64,000 nucleotides of DNA from Loripinus fragilis (GCA_964019695.1 OZ026516.1:82451150-82515149); one strand, 5' to 3'; shown: positions 45,005 through 56,779, counted from the first letter of the stretch. Numbers and translations are program-made. The notes: a model not told the origin generated them from the sequence alone.

Positions 45005-45950
45005 CTACTGTATTATATGAAATTGTTGAACTCGTTGCATGCTCGGTAAGCCTCGCATTTGATCTCTTTTCCCCTGCTAATTTGATAGATTCAGTGAAAC
45101 ATGAGCACTCATATAAGATCCTCTATTTTTAAGACAGATACCACATAAGTAACATATCTATATACACACACCTCTCTTCTTTTCTTCAGATGCAATACCG
45201 CTAGAACAAGGCGACAACAATTTACACTCTATTATATGTCTTATTGCATATGTACTGTTTTACTGTATATTATTTGCATGTTTAAAAAAAGAAAATAAAA
45301 AAAAGGAAAGAAAGAAAAGAAGAAAAAAAGAATAGAATTACAGCACAAAAAATAAAAGGAGAGGAAAAAAAATAAAGAAGTGGGTGAAAGGAGAGGAGGA
45401 GACCACAAAGAAAAAAACATCCTGTCATGCATTTACAGCCAGTCTTGAGCCATTAGTATCAGCACACCAGTTAATCGACATAGTACACAGAAAAACAACA
45501 ATACACCAACACACACAGTCAAGAATACAATGAGCAAAACAGCCACCTCTTTCTCCTCCAGATGATTGCAAGAAAAGAGAAGACTCTAACAACCACACCA
45601 CAAACATAGAGGATCTTATATGAGTGCTCATATTTTATTGAATTTATTTAACGAGTTGGGGAAAAGAGATAAAATGCGAGGCTTGCAGCACTTTATCTCT
45701 TGTTCGCAACGAGTTAAATAAATTCAATAATGCAAGAGCACGAATGTTAGATTCTATTTATCATATGACATTAAGATCACTTTGAAGCCTTATTTCTGCC
45801 GTAAAAACGTTATAATTTTGTCATTATGTACGCAACGTTGCAACGGACGTCACAGCGTTTCCCGAAAATCTGTAAACCACTAGTGGTTTATCGATTTTAT
45901 GGCATGGCGTTATTTCACTCCCAGACGCGACGTCATATGATAAACTACTT
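45005..45950. repeat. Family A copies, composite with inverted ends
   Basis: gaactcgttgcatgctcggt...gagcactcatataagatcctc at 45015-45122 is mirrored by gaggatcttatatgagtgctc...aacgagtt at 45612-45715; 45420-45600 carries the aatgattgcaag / tc-tcttt part; 45745-45945 is the inverse of 34770-34975. It looks like an element with long inverted ends. Confidence 0.6.
45282..45418. repeat. Polypurine tract
   Basis: About 135 bp almost purely A/G on the plus strand (aaagaaaataaaaaaaagga, gggtgaaaggagaggaggag), with few pyrimidine interruptions. Confidence 0.85.
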
Positions 45951-46233
45951 TAAAATGGACAGCAACTACATCTACTGGGTGCAGGAGGCGCGTCTAAATA
46001 TATCTTATTTGTCCCAGATTTTATCTAATCTGATGCTATTAAAGCACTTAAAATCTTTTTTCAGTTCACATAAAGGCTCCATAACTTATTCAACGTACCA
46101 TTATAGAGAAGCAATCAAGGAAAGTTAAATAATTATTATACAAATGAAATGTACATGCAAAAAACATAATGCATCAGGGGAGATAATTCAACAACGGTTG
46201 ATATGGATATATGCAGATTTGAATCAAACTTAC

Positions 46234-46304
46234 ACTGCATCCTCTACTTCCACTACCTGATAACCAACCACTGTCTCGTCCTGGATCAGAGATACATCGC
46301 ATTC
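46234..46304 (-). CDS. DBB adaptor exon g
   Basis: Acceptor TTGAACATAATTTCAG, donor CAGT/GTAAGTTTG; 71 nt. Entered in phase 1 it reads MRCISDPGRDSGWLSGSGSR then GCS and leaves in phase 0, fitting exon h. The phase 0 frame (ECDVSLIQDETVVGYQVVEV) is also open, but would leave in phase 2, where exon h has a stop. Confidence 0.5.
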
Positions 46305-46327
46305 CTGAAATTATGTTCAATATGATT

Positions 46328-46556
46328 AACCCATATAAGCCTAGCGTCATTTTTGTAGGACGTAAGCAAACAGTGCCGAACCAGCTCAGACGTCGCGTTC
46401 TAAGGCGCCTGAACATGGTCTCCACTGTTTGTTAACATAAGTTTCTATCAAAATTTGAATAAAACTGGAAAATACTATCCTACATCTCTTAAAAAGGAAA
46501 TAGACTGTTCCAATTGATAATAGAGAAAAATTCCATTAACCATAGATGGGTTAAAC
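46328..46556. mobile_element. MITE of the AACCCAT-TIR family
   Basis: gattaacccatataagccta at the left, ccatagatgggttaa at the right; internal gtctccactgtttgttaaca. Starts 24 bp beyond the acceptor side of adaptor exon g. Confidence 0.7.
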
Positions 46557-46559
46557 TCA

Positions 46560-48260
46560 CTTGTGGGATAAATATTTGAGCCAACACATAATATGTTTGA
46601 ACTTATTGAATTGTCAAGCATCGAAGACTCAGGCTTCTGAGCATTTGCTGCTTGTATACACAGAGTATGAATGTAGATAAAGACTCAGACAAAATTTAAG
46701 CTCATTAGCCCTGCTGGATACGTCAGCATGATCAAAGGAGGTTTTTGCGCATATGCGATAAGTACATGTACAAACCTATCGCTGGTCCATTTGACATTGT
46801 GATCAGCTGGTTTGTTTGTATCGTCTCGCGTCGCCAATAGATGTTTTACATTGCAAATCTGCATAATCACCAGGGTCAAATCAGTCAGTAACTCATTATA
46901 CAAACAGAAATGTATAGAGTATGAAAAGGATTATTCTTCTAATATAACTGTAATGGGAAACTTAAGTATTTCCTCCATGACCATTGATAAGAGTTTATAA
47001 CAAGCCTATAAAGTTTAAAGCTAAACTAAAATGACCATCAAACGAAAATGGGAGCGCTAATTTGTTTGATTTCAATTCAAAATTATTTCCGGAGCTTTGG
47101 CGAAGACACAATGCATTGTTATATAGAGACAGTGAAAATCTGTGGTGCTAAGGTACATTTATAAATTGTTCTACGTCACATGTTATATACTAGACACATA
47201 CTCTGTGCTATCAAAGTATATGCGCTCCAGAAAATAATAAGCGATGGTATGATTGTTTATCTAATTGCAGGCGATTCAAACAACATAGAGAAATGTTTCC
47301 TTGTAACATTCTTAAATGAGTGTGTTAGAAAAGCGATAAAGTAGCATTGAATGATAAGGTATGGGAATGGGTGCTGGTATAAAGATTTATTATCAAAAGC
47401 TTGGTAATTTAAAAGCAACTTTTTCATGACCACTGAAAATTTCGTTGAAGTTGAAGAAAATCGTCGAAAGTCATCGAGTGCCAAAGGGACAGGTTCAGTG
47501 CGCTGAGTCCTTGGAAATCTTTATAGTGATGCTTATCAAAGTTTAAGTAGTATATATTTATTATGCTATATGTGTAGACGAGTAAACAATCAGACAGACA
47601 TGTAGACAGGAAGACATATAGACATACGGACAGGAATACAAGCTGATAGGTAGACAAATGAACAGGTAGACATGGGGCGGTAGACAGGTAGACAGGAACT
47701 TATGTAAATGGGTCGACAGGTAGACGGGAAAACATGTATCTACTCCTCTTGATACTTACGTTGGGACAAGTATAGAAAAATACCCATAATGCAAGAACTA
47801 TCCGTTGACTTTCCAGGATAATAGTTTGATAAGGTCTAAAGCCAAGTTATGTGCCCATACAATTTATAATTTATGGTCATATCAGAAATTATATGCCCTT
47901 GATAGAGTCACATCCTATTTTGAACATAATGGTAGCTTAAAAGTCAGATTTATCCCTCAGGACTAAATCTAGATAAAACAAATTATTTCGCAAAATGTGA
48001 CAACAAAATCAGCAACTACCACAAACATGATAAACTTAGAGCAACAAATAGCATGGGTAAGGTTATTGTTCTTGCAGAATGCTTATGTAATGCGTGTAGT
48101 ATAACATTGAAAGCTGATATAAATGTTGATACCTGTATTAAAGTATCCAGTCAAAAGACGTTCAGAGCACGACTTACTCTATAATGATAATAATACATTT
48201 GATAAACACACTTATTCTACAATTGATTTCAAGGATATTTAATAAAATTTATACATCCAA
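46560..48260. other. Long intron stretch without genes
   Basis: AT-rich; contains the tandem (GTAGACAG)n region at 47580-47725. Open frames here have no splice context. Confidence 0.45.
47580..47725. repeat. Degenerate (GTAGACAG)n minisatellite
   Basis: Repeats of gtagacagg / catgtagacagg / ggtagacaaa over about 145 bp. Confidence 0.8.
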
Positions 48261-48265
48261 GTGAT

Positions 48266-49546
48266 CATTATCCCCCGACGAAGTCGGAGGGATATAGTTT
48301 TGGCGTCGTCCGTGCGTCCGTCCGTCTGTCCGTCCGTCCGTCCGTCCATTCCGTCCGTCCGTCCGTCCGGAACCATATCTCAGTACCTATTGGTCAGATT
48401 TGATTCATTCTTGGTACAAATGATAAGTACCATGGACCCTCAAACATCCAATAAGTTTGGTCAAAATCAACCCCTTAACACTTGAGTTATTGCCCTTGTT
48501 TTAGTATAGGCAATTATAAGGCAAAACCTATATTAGCTTTTTTGTGTGATGATCTTCACATTTTATCAAAGCTATTATATTTAACAACTTCTCACTATTA
48601 GACCATGATTGCCAAGTGCCTGTAGATAAGCATGGCAGTGTCAAAGTTTTACCCCACCCCCTTTGACCCCACCTAAGGGGTCAAAGGTCAAATATTTAAA
48701 TTTCGCAATAACTAAGGCAATTGTTAATATTTTTTGCTGAAATTTTGCATACAGGCAGAGCAGCAATAGATATGAAACATATCAAACAGGATTTCAGTTT
48801 GAAGGCCTGGGTCCAAGCCTGTTGGGTGGACTTAGGGGGTGGGGCCGAGGTCAAAATTAAACTTTTTCAGAATATGGTCATGTTGCATATCAAATTAAAG
48901 CTGACGACGCTGGCAGCAATATGGTAGCAAATATTTTGCCCACAGACACACCCTCAACCCAGGGGGTGGGTTCAAAAGGTCAAACTATATCTTTTTCTGA
49001 AAGTAGTCATGTTGCATATCAAATTAAAGCTGACAACGCTGGCAGCAACATGGTAGCAAATATTTTGCCCACAGACACACCCTCGACCCAGGGGGTAGGG
49101 TCAAAAGGTCAAACTATATCTTTTTCTGAAAGTAGTCATGTTGCATATCAAATTAAAGGGAATTGATCACAGAGCACCATGAAAGCAAATATGCTGTCAT
49201 TACACACACCAACGACCCCGTGGGGTGGGGTCAAAAGGTCATTTTCTTTTCTAAAAGTGGTCATGTTGCATATCAAATGAAAGTGGAAGAAGTGTAAACC
49301 TACATGCAAGGTAACACTTTGAATTTACACACACCCTTGACCTCTGGGGTTGGGTTTAAAGGTCAGATATTGAAATTGTGCAGATGTAAGTATATTTTTT
49401 ATTAAACTAAGCACTAAAGCATACTTGACAGGTGTTTGTTATGATCTGAATGATACTGAAGGTGAACTAAGACTTAGATAAATGGGATTTATGTTTTGTG
49501 ATTTACATGTTTCTCTCAAATAACCCTTCGTCGGGGGATATAAATT
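48266..49546. mobile_element. Element with TATCCCCCGACGAAG inverted ends and tandem interior
   Basis: Left end tatcccccgacgaagtcgga, right end the inverse cttcgtcgggggata. Just inside the left end is (GTCC)n; the interior has about four units of about 160 bp (caaaaggtcaaactatatct, agtagtcatgttgcatatca, acaacgctggcagcaacatg, cccacagacacaccctc). Two units are nearly identical, which creates a spurious repetitive frame. Confidence 0.75.
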
Positions 49547-49559
49547 CGTCGAATTTGTC

Positions 49560-50080
49560 TTGTTTGGTTATGTTTTGTTTTGTCTTTTCTGAAGAAGAAT
49601 AAGGAGCTGATAGCTTGCTTTAAATCTTTCAGTTATGAAATATGATTATAATTTTAGTTGATATCTATTTTGATATCTATTTTGTCAATATATCTTAGCT
49701 TCTTTCTAATGTATTAATGGGTATGATCTATAAATTTGATATATCTTGTTTATAAAATCTTCTTTTTTTATAGAACTTTACTATATATGAATAATGTCAA
49801 TTTACATCTACAAGGATACCAATGCTAACTACTGTTTATCAAAAACAAAAGTTGACACATTCGATGCAGCTAGCTTTTGTAATAGCGTTTGAAATAGAAT
49901 ATTAATGACTATGAATAAGATAATTGAGTCAGCACTATTTTGCTATCAGCCAGTTTGTGCGTAAGAGATATAAGATGTAAGGTATACAAATGTTTTATGC
50001 ATCACATTAAAATGATACTTTCAAATCGAAATTAGAAAATATAAATTTTATAAAAAATATTATAAAACTGAAATTAAACA
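49560..50080. other. AT-rich intron, nothing clear
   Basis: No repeat family, splice-flanked exon or conserved frame recognised. Confidence 0.4.
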
Positions 50081-50087
50081 AACATAC

Positions 50088-50146
50088 TCTTTGTTGATTG
50101 AGGGGACGATCCAGTAAATGAGACACCTTTTGTCTCAGCATAGTGT
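50088..50146 (-). CDS. Candidate optional exon of the DBB adaptor
   Basis: Acceptor TTTTTTATTATTTTAG, donor AAGA/GTATGT; 59 nt, so inclusion shifts the frame. It reads TMLRQKVSHLLDRPLNQQR from phase 1 or HYAETKGVSFTGSSPQSTK from phase 2. The chain closes perfectly without it (exon f to exon g). Either a frame-shifting alternative exon, part of another isoform, or a chance pair of splice sites. Confidence 0.3.
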
Positions 50147-50534
50147 CTAAAATAATAAAAAATATATAATCATATACTTATTTGATAGCGTTTAACTCTG
50201 AGTTCAATAGTGTACTGGAGGTACAAAAAAAAAACAATCAAAACCTTTTCAAAGTTATAAAAATTCAAATTTCAAGCGGTAAATAAATGATATAGATTTA
50301 CACATTTGATAACTATAGTAGTTAGTTGTTCTCTCATGGATTTACAAGAGCTAAAATAGCTACTGAAAACCTTTAAAATATTGAAGAACGCTCTGTCTAT
50401 TATGAAAATACTTATAAACTTTGATTCTAGATCACAGAATGATAGTTATCAAAATGACAGTGGAGATATCGATTCAGCTAGAATTGAACAAAAGGAATGA
50501 TATGCTATATATGAACTATTAAGTTTATTTACAG

Positions 50535-51440
50535 TTTTAGCTAGATCCAAGGTCCGAAGATGTGCGTGACGTTTGGCTGTAATCCTCAGATGTTTTTCGC
50601 AGTTTGAACCTAGTCATGTTTTGGCTTAAAGAATATAGACACTGTGTATCCTGTGAACGCAACTCCTCCTACAGTTTAAGCAAGATCCTTTTTAAACGTT
50701 GCATATGTTGCAAGGTCTGAAAATGTACATGGCGTTTGGCTGTCATCCTCATATTAATTTTTGTAACTTTTTTCAGTTTGAACTTAGTCATTTTTGGCTA
50801 AAAAATAATAGAAACTGCGTATCTTGTGAACGCAACTCCACCTACAGTTTTAGCTGGATCGTTTTGAAACTTTGCAAGTTTTTTGTCAAACTTTAAAAAT
50901 GATTATGACAGTTAGCTGTAAGTCTTTGTTACTTACTTCGCAGTTTGAACTTAGTCTTTTTTGGCTTAAATTCTACCAAAGCATGTAGACATTGGGTATC
51001 TTGTGAACTCAACTTTTCCTACAATTTTACCCAAATCTTTTTGAAACTTTGCATGTGTTTTTGTCAAGGTCTTAAGATGTCCATGAGGTTAGCTATAAAC
51101 CTCGGATTTAATTTTGTCACTTTTTTCACAGTTTGATCTTAGTCGGGTTTTTTGGCTCAAATTATAACAAGCGTATAAACACTGGGTAATTTGTGAACGC
51201 AACTTCCCAGATCTTTTTGAAACTTTGTAGGTGGTTTCCTCAAGGTCTGAAGATGTGCATGACATTTGGCAGTAATCCTCAGACTATTTTTGTCACATTA
51301 TTGGCAGTCTGACTTAGTCAATTTTGGCTCAACTTCTATCAAAGCATATAGGCACTGTGTATCTCGTGAACGCAAGTCTACCTACAGTTTTACTGGTATC
51401 CTTTTTTTAATCTTTGCAGAGGTTTTTTTCTAGTTCTGAA
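50535..51440. repeat. Five tandem units of about 175 bp
   Basis: tatcttgtgaacgcaactcc recurs at about 50645, 50820, 50996, 51187 and 51360, with ggtctgaagatgtgcatgac and ttgaacttagtcatttttgg between. Confidence 0.8.
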
Positions 51441-51988
51441 GATGTGCATGTGATTGGATATAGCTTGGAATTTCCAGTATAATGGAAACAATATATGAAA
51501 ATAACTTTGGTTTGCAGCATTAGCTAGATATCTTTGCTGCATATGGAATTAAATTTTAGCTAAAACAGTTACCATTATTTCAATATGAAATTTCATTTAG
51601 TGGCGTTTGGATCGTTCTGACACAAAAGAGGGGTGGGGGAGGCGTCTGCTTTTGTAGAAAACCCAATTCTAGTTTATATTAAGAATGTTTTAAATCTGGC
51701 CAATGTGTCCTGAAATATGGTTCCAGATTGATGGACGGACATATGGATGCACGGACAATACCAAACCTTTATCCAATACAATCATCTGCAACAAGAATAA
51801 GGTTTCCTTCTTAAACAATCGCCTGTTACATGAAATAAGTTTTACTTGCCAATGATATAACTATATCTAATCATTCACTTATAACCTATGACCACTCAAT
51901 AAATATATACAATGGACCATTCTAACTTTATTGTATGTAGCGTTATGGAAAGTTTCATTGTCAGAAAAGAGTTAGAAAGGTTCCTTAC

Positions 51989-52027
51989 TTGATGAAACGG
52001 GTGAAGGTAGGAAAACATTCTCCTCAT
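51989..52027 (-). CDS. DBB adaptor exon f
   Basis: Acceptor CTTGTTATTTTCAG, donor TCAA/GTAAGG; 39 nt. Phase 1 to 1 reads (D)EENVFLPSPVSS, continuing the acidic linker of exon e. Phase 0 is also open, so the call depends on the chain. Confidence 0.5.
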
Positions 52028-52394
52028 CTGAAAATAACAAGGGGAGATCATAATAGCACAAACATACTAAAAAACCCAAGCTACATCGTCACTGATCGAG
52101 TTATGGTTTACTATGTCAACACATCTCGGTACACCATGCTCATACTTAATGACATCGTATACAAATTAGTTTGTAAACAGAATAAATGAAGTTTATTTTT
52201 CTTCAATTGAAAAAACATAAACTTCACTTGTAGCATCTTGTGGAATGGTGTTACCGTTTCTTTTGCTGCAATCGAACACATTATTGTATTGTCATGGTTT
52301 CTGTGACGTCAGCGTCACGTTATCAAAATAGATCCTCGATGTACATCCGAGGTCTGATTCTACTGAATCGGCTGAGGTAGTTCCGATTGCCCTT

Positions 52395-53530
52395 CCAAGT
52401 CAGCATACCATCTTCATCCACTATCGACCAACCAATGAAACACCATTTGAATGGCGTTTTGCTGGTGGGCTTAAGGCCCTGTCACACTACGACGCATAGC
52501 ACCAACGTATGCCGACGCATGAAAAATTCATCAAGTACGTTGGTATACACTGAGTACGTTAGAAATAAGTTTTAAACACGTTACTCATACGCTATAGTAC
52601 GGTTGTATACGTTGACATACGGCCAAGAGGTCCAACATTTTGTGCATCCATAAAAAATATAGCGTATGCGAACGTAATGTTTCTATACGCCCGGCATACG
52701 CTAGATGTACGCAGCAGGTAAGTTATGCATACGTTAAGGTACGTTAGCACCAACGTATGCGGACGTATGATAAATTAAGCAAGTACGCTGGTGTACGCTG
52801 AATACGTTCGAGATAAGTTTGAAACACGTTACGAACACGCTACTGTACGTTGGTATACGTTGTCATACGGCGAATAGATCCCCAAATTTTGTGCTTGCAT
52901 AAAAAATCTTCAGCGTATGCCGACGTATTGCTTATACGTTAGGCATAAGTTAGATGTACGCAACGGGTAAGTTATGCATACGTTAAGGTACGTTAGCACC
53001 AACGTATGAAAATTCACCAAGTACGTTGGTGTACGCTGAATAAGTTAGGGATACGTTTTCAATACGTTACGAACACGCTACAGTACGTTGGTATACGTTG
53101 TCATATGACAAAATGGTCCCAAAATTTTGTACTGTTTTATGCGTTTGACATAAGTTAGAAGTACGCACCATGTAAGTTATGCATACGTTAACGTACGTTA
53201 TATGTACAATTCAGCATACGTTAGACGTTCGTAGTGCATAAGTTTGAAGAACGCTAGTGATACGCTGTGCATACGCTTTTAAACGCTGATAAAAGTATAA
53301 GTTATGTTACGTCGGGAATAAGTTATGAATAAGTTACTCATAAGTTTGACACACGTTCTAAGCTCGTTTCGCGTACGCTTTGCATAAGTTCAGAGAGAGG
53401 CTTCCTCTGAATTTTTTTATTAGATTTCAGCGTATGCCAGCGTACTAGATATACATTTCATACGTCGGCATACGTTGGCTAAAACGTTATAGTGTGACAG
53501 GGCCTTAACGCGTGGAAGTGGTCCGCTTTT
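52395..53530. mobile_element. GCGCGGATCCAGA-family MITE fragment split by a TTAA element
   Basis: aaacaccatttgaatggcgt and ttgctggtgggc directly precede TTAA at 52471; after the second TTAA, cgcgtggaagtggtccgc follows. Confidence 0.55.
52475..53504. mobile_element. TTAA-flanked element with an ACGTATGC/ACGTT motif-array interior
   Basis: TTAA at 52471-52474 and 53505-53508; TIR GGCCCTGTCACACTA, perfect 15 bp. The 1.03-kb interior is made of dozens of degenerate copies of acgtatgc, gtacgttggtatacgttg, aagttatgcatacgttaagg and their inverses. No coding frame. TTAA target fits piggyBac/Kolobok-type elements. Confidence 0.85.
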
Positions 53531-53780
53531 ATATGCTTATTGTCCTGCCAGCCAAGAGTGACAGTGGCGTCATGTTTTGTTTACAACAGTATCATGAATT
53601 TGTCATCGATAGATCACTTTGTGTATTAATCCTATCCACAGGATAGGATTAATACACAAGTGATCTATCGATAAGCGCCAGCTCAAGTGGAGTGCACAAG
53701 TTAAATTTTAGTTAATAGTTGTAAACAAAATATTACGTCACTGTCACTCTTGGTTGGCACGACAGTGCTGGGTTATTGTT
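53525..53780. repeat. Palindromic repeat family B, copy 2
   Basis: gtcctgccagccaagagtga / tcactgtcactcttggttgg outer arms; catcgatagatcactttgtg / cacaagtgatctatcgataa with taatcctatcc inner arms. Immediately right of the TTAA element. Confidence 0.8.
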
Positions 53781-53789
53781 CCATTGTTT

Positions 53790-54870
53790 TTCAATGTTTT
53801 CATGATTTATTATGATTCATCATGGTCCAGCCGCTCTTGATGGTTCAGGTGAGGTTCTTAATGAATTAAAATCGTATCTTGATAAGATATAGTGATTCCT
53901 AGCTAGAACCAACAACCGCGACGTGAGGAAAAATCTACATTACAAAGAAAATAACCAATTTGAACCTATATTACTAAAATCTTCCTTTTCCACACCCAGT
54001 TTTCATTGTAAGGGAGTGCTGATTCTAATGATTACCGAAAATCAATGTTTGGTAAAAATGGCATTTCTTAATAAAAACAAAGATTGTGCTAAGGGGCCCA
54101 GAGTTTATTTATATTGGGAGTAGATTGCAAGCCCTTCACATGATGCAAATTAGTCTATCCACTTCTCATGTTCATAATGTGATCTTATATTCTAACCTGA
54201 AATATAAAATGGATTCATCCACCCTACTTTCATAAGCTGCACAGTGAAATATATCCAGATTTGGCCAAGTTTTCTGAAACGTATGCCAATTGTGTACAAG
54301 GTTACTTGTAAGGCGTGTGGCCTATGTTGATGTCTATTCTAAGGCGGTGATAAACTTGTTTATATACACAGCGTCAAAAGTTAAGCGCCATTAACTTCGT
54401 AGCTAAATTTTTCAGAGCAAGGTTATGTGATGTAAATAAACCTAATAAATAACGGCATCATATATGGATAAGGTAGTTAAACAATCATGCTATTTTGCCT
54501 AAAACATCAAGCACATGGGGGTCACTTTATTTTCATTTCAAGTTTGTGTATGTGAATAAATGTTGAAAATTTTGTGTGAAAAAGGCACACAAATTGTCTA
54601 AAGATGATGGGGGTTACTTCTTGAACATTTCAGGGCAGTAGCGTGAATTTTTGAAAGTCGCGAAAACTCATGACTTAGTAACCAAATCCTGATATCACAT
54701 GTATTTTTCTAATTTTCATTTAGATATTTATGCAGAGTTTCACAAAATATAAAGATTTACCATTTTCAATAAAAAATTCTTCATGGTAGATTGAAAATTG
54801 TCTCAGCAAAAATATAGGTGGTGCTTAATTTTTGACTCCCTGTTATACATGGTTTGCTGTTGTTCACATT
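53790..54870. other. Intron sequence, nothing clear
   Basis: AT-rich unique sequence. A 66-codon plus-strand frame at 53923-54123 has no motif I recognise. Confidence 0.4.
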
Positions 54871-54879
54871 GTGTGTGTG

Positions 54880-55070
54880 TTTTTTGATTTGATTCTTTAC
54901 GTCCCAGTCAACAATTTTCAGTTATGTTGGGACCGGTCTTCCTGGGTTGAACCAGTACTTAGCAAGGTTTAATGTGTCTTGCTCAAGGACACAACGCAGT
55001 GACACCGGTGAACCCACGGCCCTTCGGTCTCGAGTCAAGCGCTCTACCACTGAGCCACTGCGCTCCCTGG
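54880..55070 (-). mobile_element. SINE, minus orientation, best preserved copy
   Basis: On the minus strand: ggagcgcagtggctcagtgg (A-box type), tagagcgcttgactcgagac, then a B-box-like ccgtgggttcaccgg, a body with aacccaggaagaccggtccc and a tail tgggacgtaaagaatcaaat. tRNA-derived Pol III promoter; it is a SINE, not a tRNA gene. Confidence 0.75.
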
Positions 55071-55183
55071 GTGTGGTTGTTTGTGTGTGCCGGGTCCATG
55101 TTTGTGTTGTGGTTCTTGGTGTCCTTTCTAGTTAAGCAATCATCTTGCTGATGAAGAGAGAGAGAGAGCTGATTATTTTACTT

Positions 55184-55411
55184 TAACCCATATAAGCCTA
55201 TTGTCCTTTTTGTGGGGCATAGGCAAACAATGCAGACCCAGATCAGACGCCACAAAACGTGGCGTCTGATCAGGGTCTCCACTGTTTGCCTTTCAGAATG
55301 TTCTGTTAAAATTTGAAAAAAAGAAAAATGCCACCAACAATCCTTAAAACGGATATGTACTGGTCCAATTGATAAGAGTGGGAAGTTCCATTAGGCATAA
55401 ATGGGTTGATT
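55184..55411. mobile_element. MITE of the AACCCAT-TIR family, best preserved copy
   Basis: ttaacccatataagcctatt ... ggcataaatgggttga, with central palindrome cagacgccacaaaacgtggcgtctg-type core and gtctccactgtttgcctttc. Confidence 0.78.
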
Positions 55412-55551
55412 GTGTTGTGGCAGTCTGTTCTGTGTCTCTTCGTTACGGTGCCGTAGGTTTGTCTGCAGTCTGTGATTGGTGCATCTCCTGGTCATACTCA
55501 CTTACTTTTTGACATATCACGTACCAGTATGCCAACGGACTATAAAAATTG

Positions 55552-55790
55552 AGCCAGTGTATGAGATTTCCAACAATGTTGTATGTGCAACCAGCAAAGC
55601 CTCAGATCAGCCTGCGCATACGTGCAGTCTGATCAAAGCCTTTGCTAGTCGCTAGAGTATTCTATGATTGTTAAGCTACTGACAGAACACCATTTGGAGT
55701 TTCTAAGCTTAAAAGGAGGCTGCACAGGCTCGTCTGAGTCTACACATGTCAAAATGCCACATTGTTGGAAATCTCATGCACTGGCTCAAA
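55552..55790. mobile_element. MITE of the TTTGAGCC family, copy 2
   Basis: TIR attgagccagtgtatgagat plus ttccaacaatgt at the left; inverse acattgttggaaatctcatg plus cactggctcaaat at the right. Confidence 0.8.
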
Positions 55791-55831
55791 TTTTAATGAT
55801 AAAATATGAAATGAATATGTCAAATACTGAC

Positions 55832-55882
55832 CGTCGGAGTCCTGATCCAAGCTCAAGTGCTCACGGTTTCCTAAAGGTGGAG
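55832..55882 (-). CDS. DBB adaptor exon e
   Basis: Acceptor CTTTTATACTTGCAG, donor GACG/GTCAGT; 51 nt. Only phase 1 is open: PPLGNREHLSLDQDSD. Acidic linker after the ankyrin region. A MITE ends about 40 bp away. Confidence 0.6.
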
Positions 55883-56489
55883 CTGCAAGTATAAAAGATA
55901 AAGAAAAGATCAGAAAAACAAAAACGTTATATCTGTGTTTAACTTTTAGATGAACTTCGGTCCATAATATGTTACACCCAGAACCAATGTTATTTTTTCT
56001 AAGCAAATAATATCTGACATTATAGAAAGCAGGTGTCATCGAAAATTACAGGTTGGAAGACTAAAAACTCGCCTTTGAGACAAAGAAAATAATTAAATGA
56101 GACCTATTTATACTATGTAGACTTTCTCTTTCACCCGTTTATATAGCAAGCAACAATTGCTGAGGAGCCATTTAAGCAGAAGTAGGTACGGGGGAGCTTG
56201 TGAATTTATTGTCAAAAATTCACTCGCTAGAATCTGTTCAAGAAATTTACAAGTCTCATATTCCTAGGGATAACCTAACTCTTTGCCTACTAGGTCAATT
56301 TTGCATGTACTTGTCGTCTTCTGACAAAATCAACCTTTCATGTTGAGATGATTCTTTTAAGTACCCACAACATATGCTTTGGTTGAATGATAAGAATTTT
56401 ATTTCTAATCACACATTCTTATCCCGGATTCATATCAAGAAGCCCGGATTATATACCAGGGTCTGCACTGTTTGCTAAAAGTAAGGGAG

Positions 56490-56770
56490 GGTGCAAAGAT
56501 CAGGAATTGATACAATCAAGTACCACATCTGACCCAGGATACCAATGGGAAAGTGACAAATTCACAGTTAGACACCACAAACGAGAGCCAAGAGGTCAGC
56601 CCTTTCCCAGCATGTGACCACAAAGCACATATAAACAGACGCGCACAAAAACATAGCAAACACAAGACAAAACAAAAACATGGAAGATCCACAAAAGAAG
56701 TACCGCCTTGGAACGGTCAGTAAAATATCTTAATGGAGGGCTTAAACCGGTTAACGTCGCCAACCTCACC
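56490..56770 (+). repeat. Dispersed repeat, copy 2 (gtgcaaagatcaggaat...)
   Basis: Partner of 27120-27400, same strand. Confidence 0.75.
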
Positions 56771-56779
56771 CTTTATTCA

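Noticed and set aside
48921..49166. An 81-codon frame with two near-identical halves (VANILPTDTPSTQG...)
   Set aside because: It is the translation of two tandem units of the repeat element at 48266-49546; the repetition is at DNA level and the frame is not kept in the other units.
54980..55070. A tRNA gene on the minus strand
   Set aside because: It has A/B-box-like blocks but no complete cloverleaf, and is followed by a SINE body and tail.
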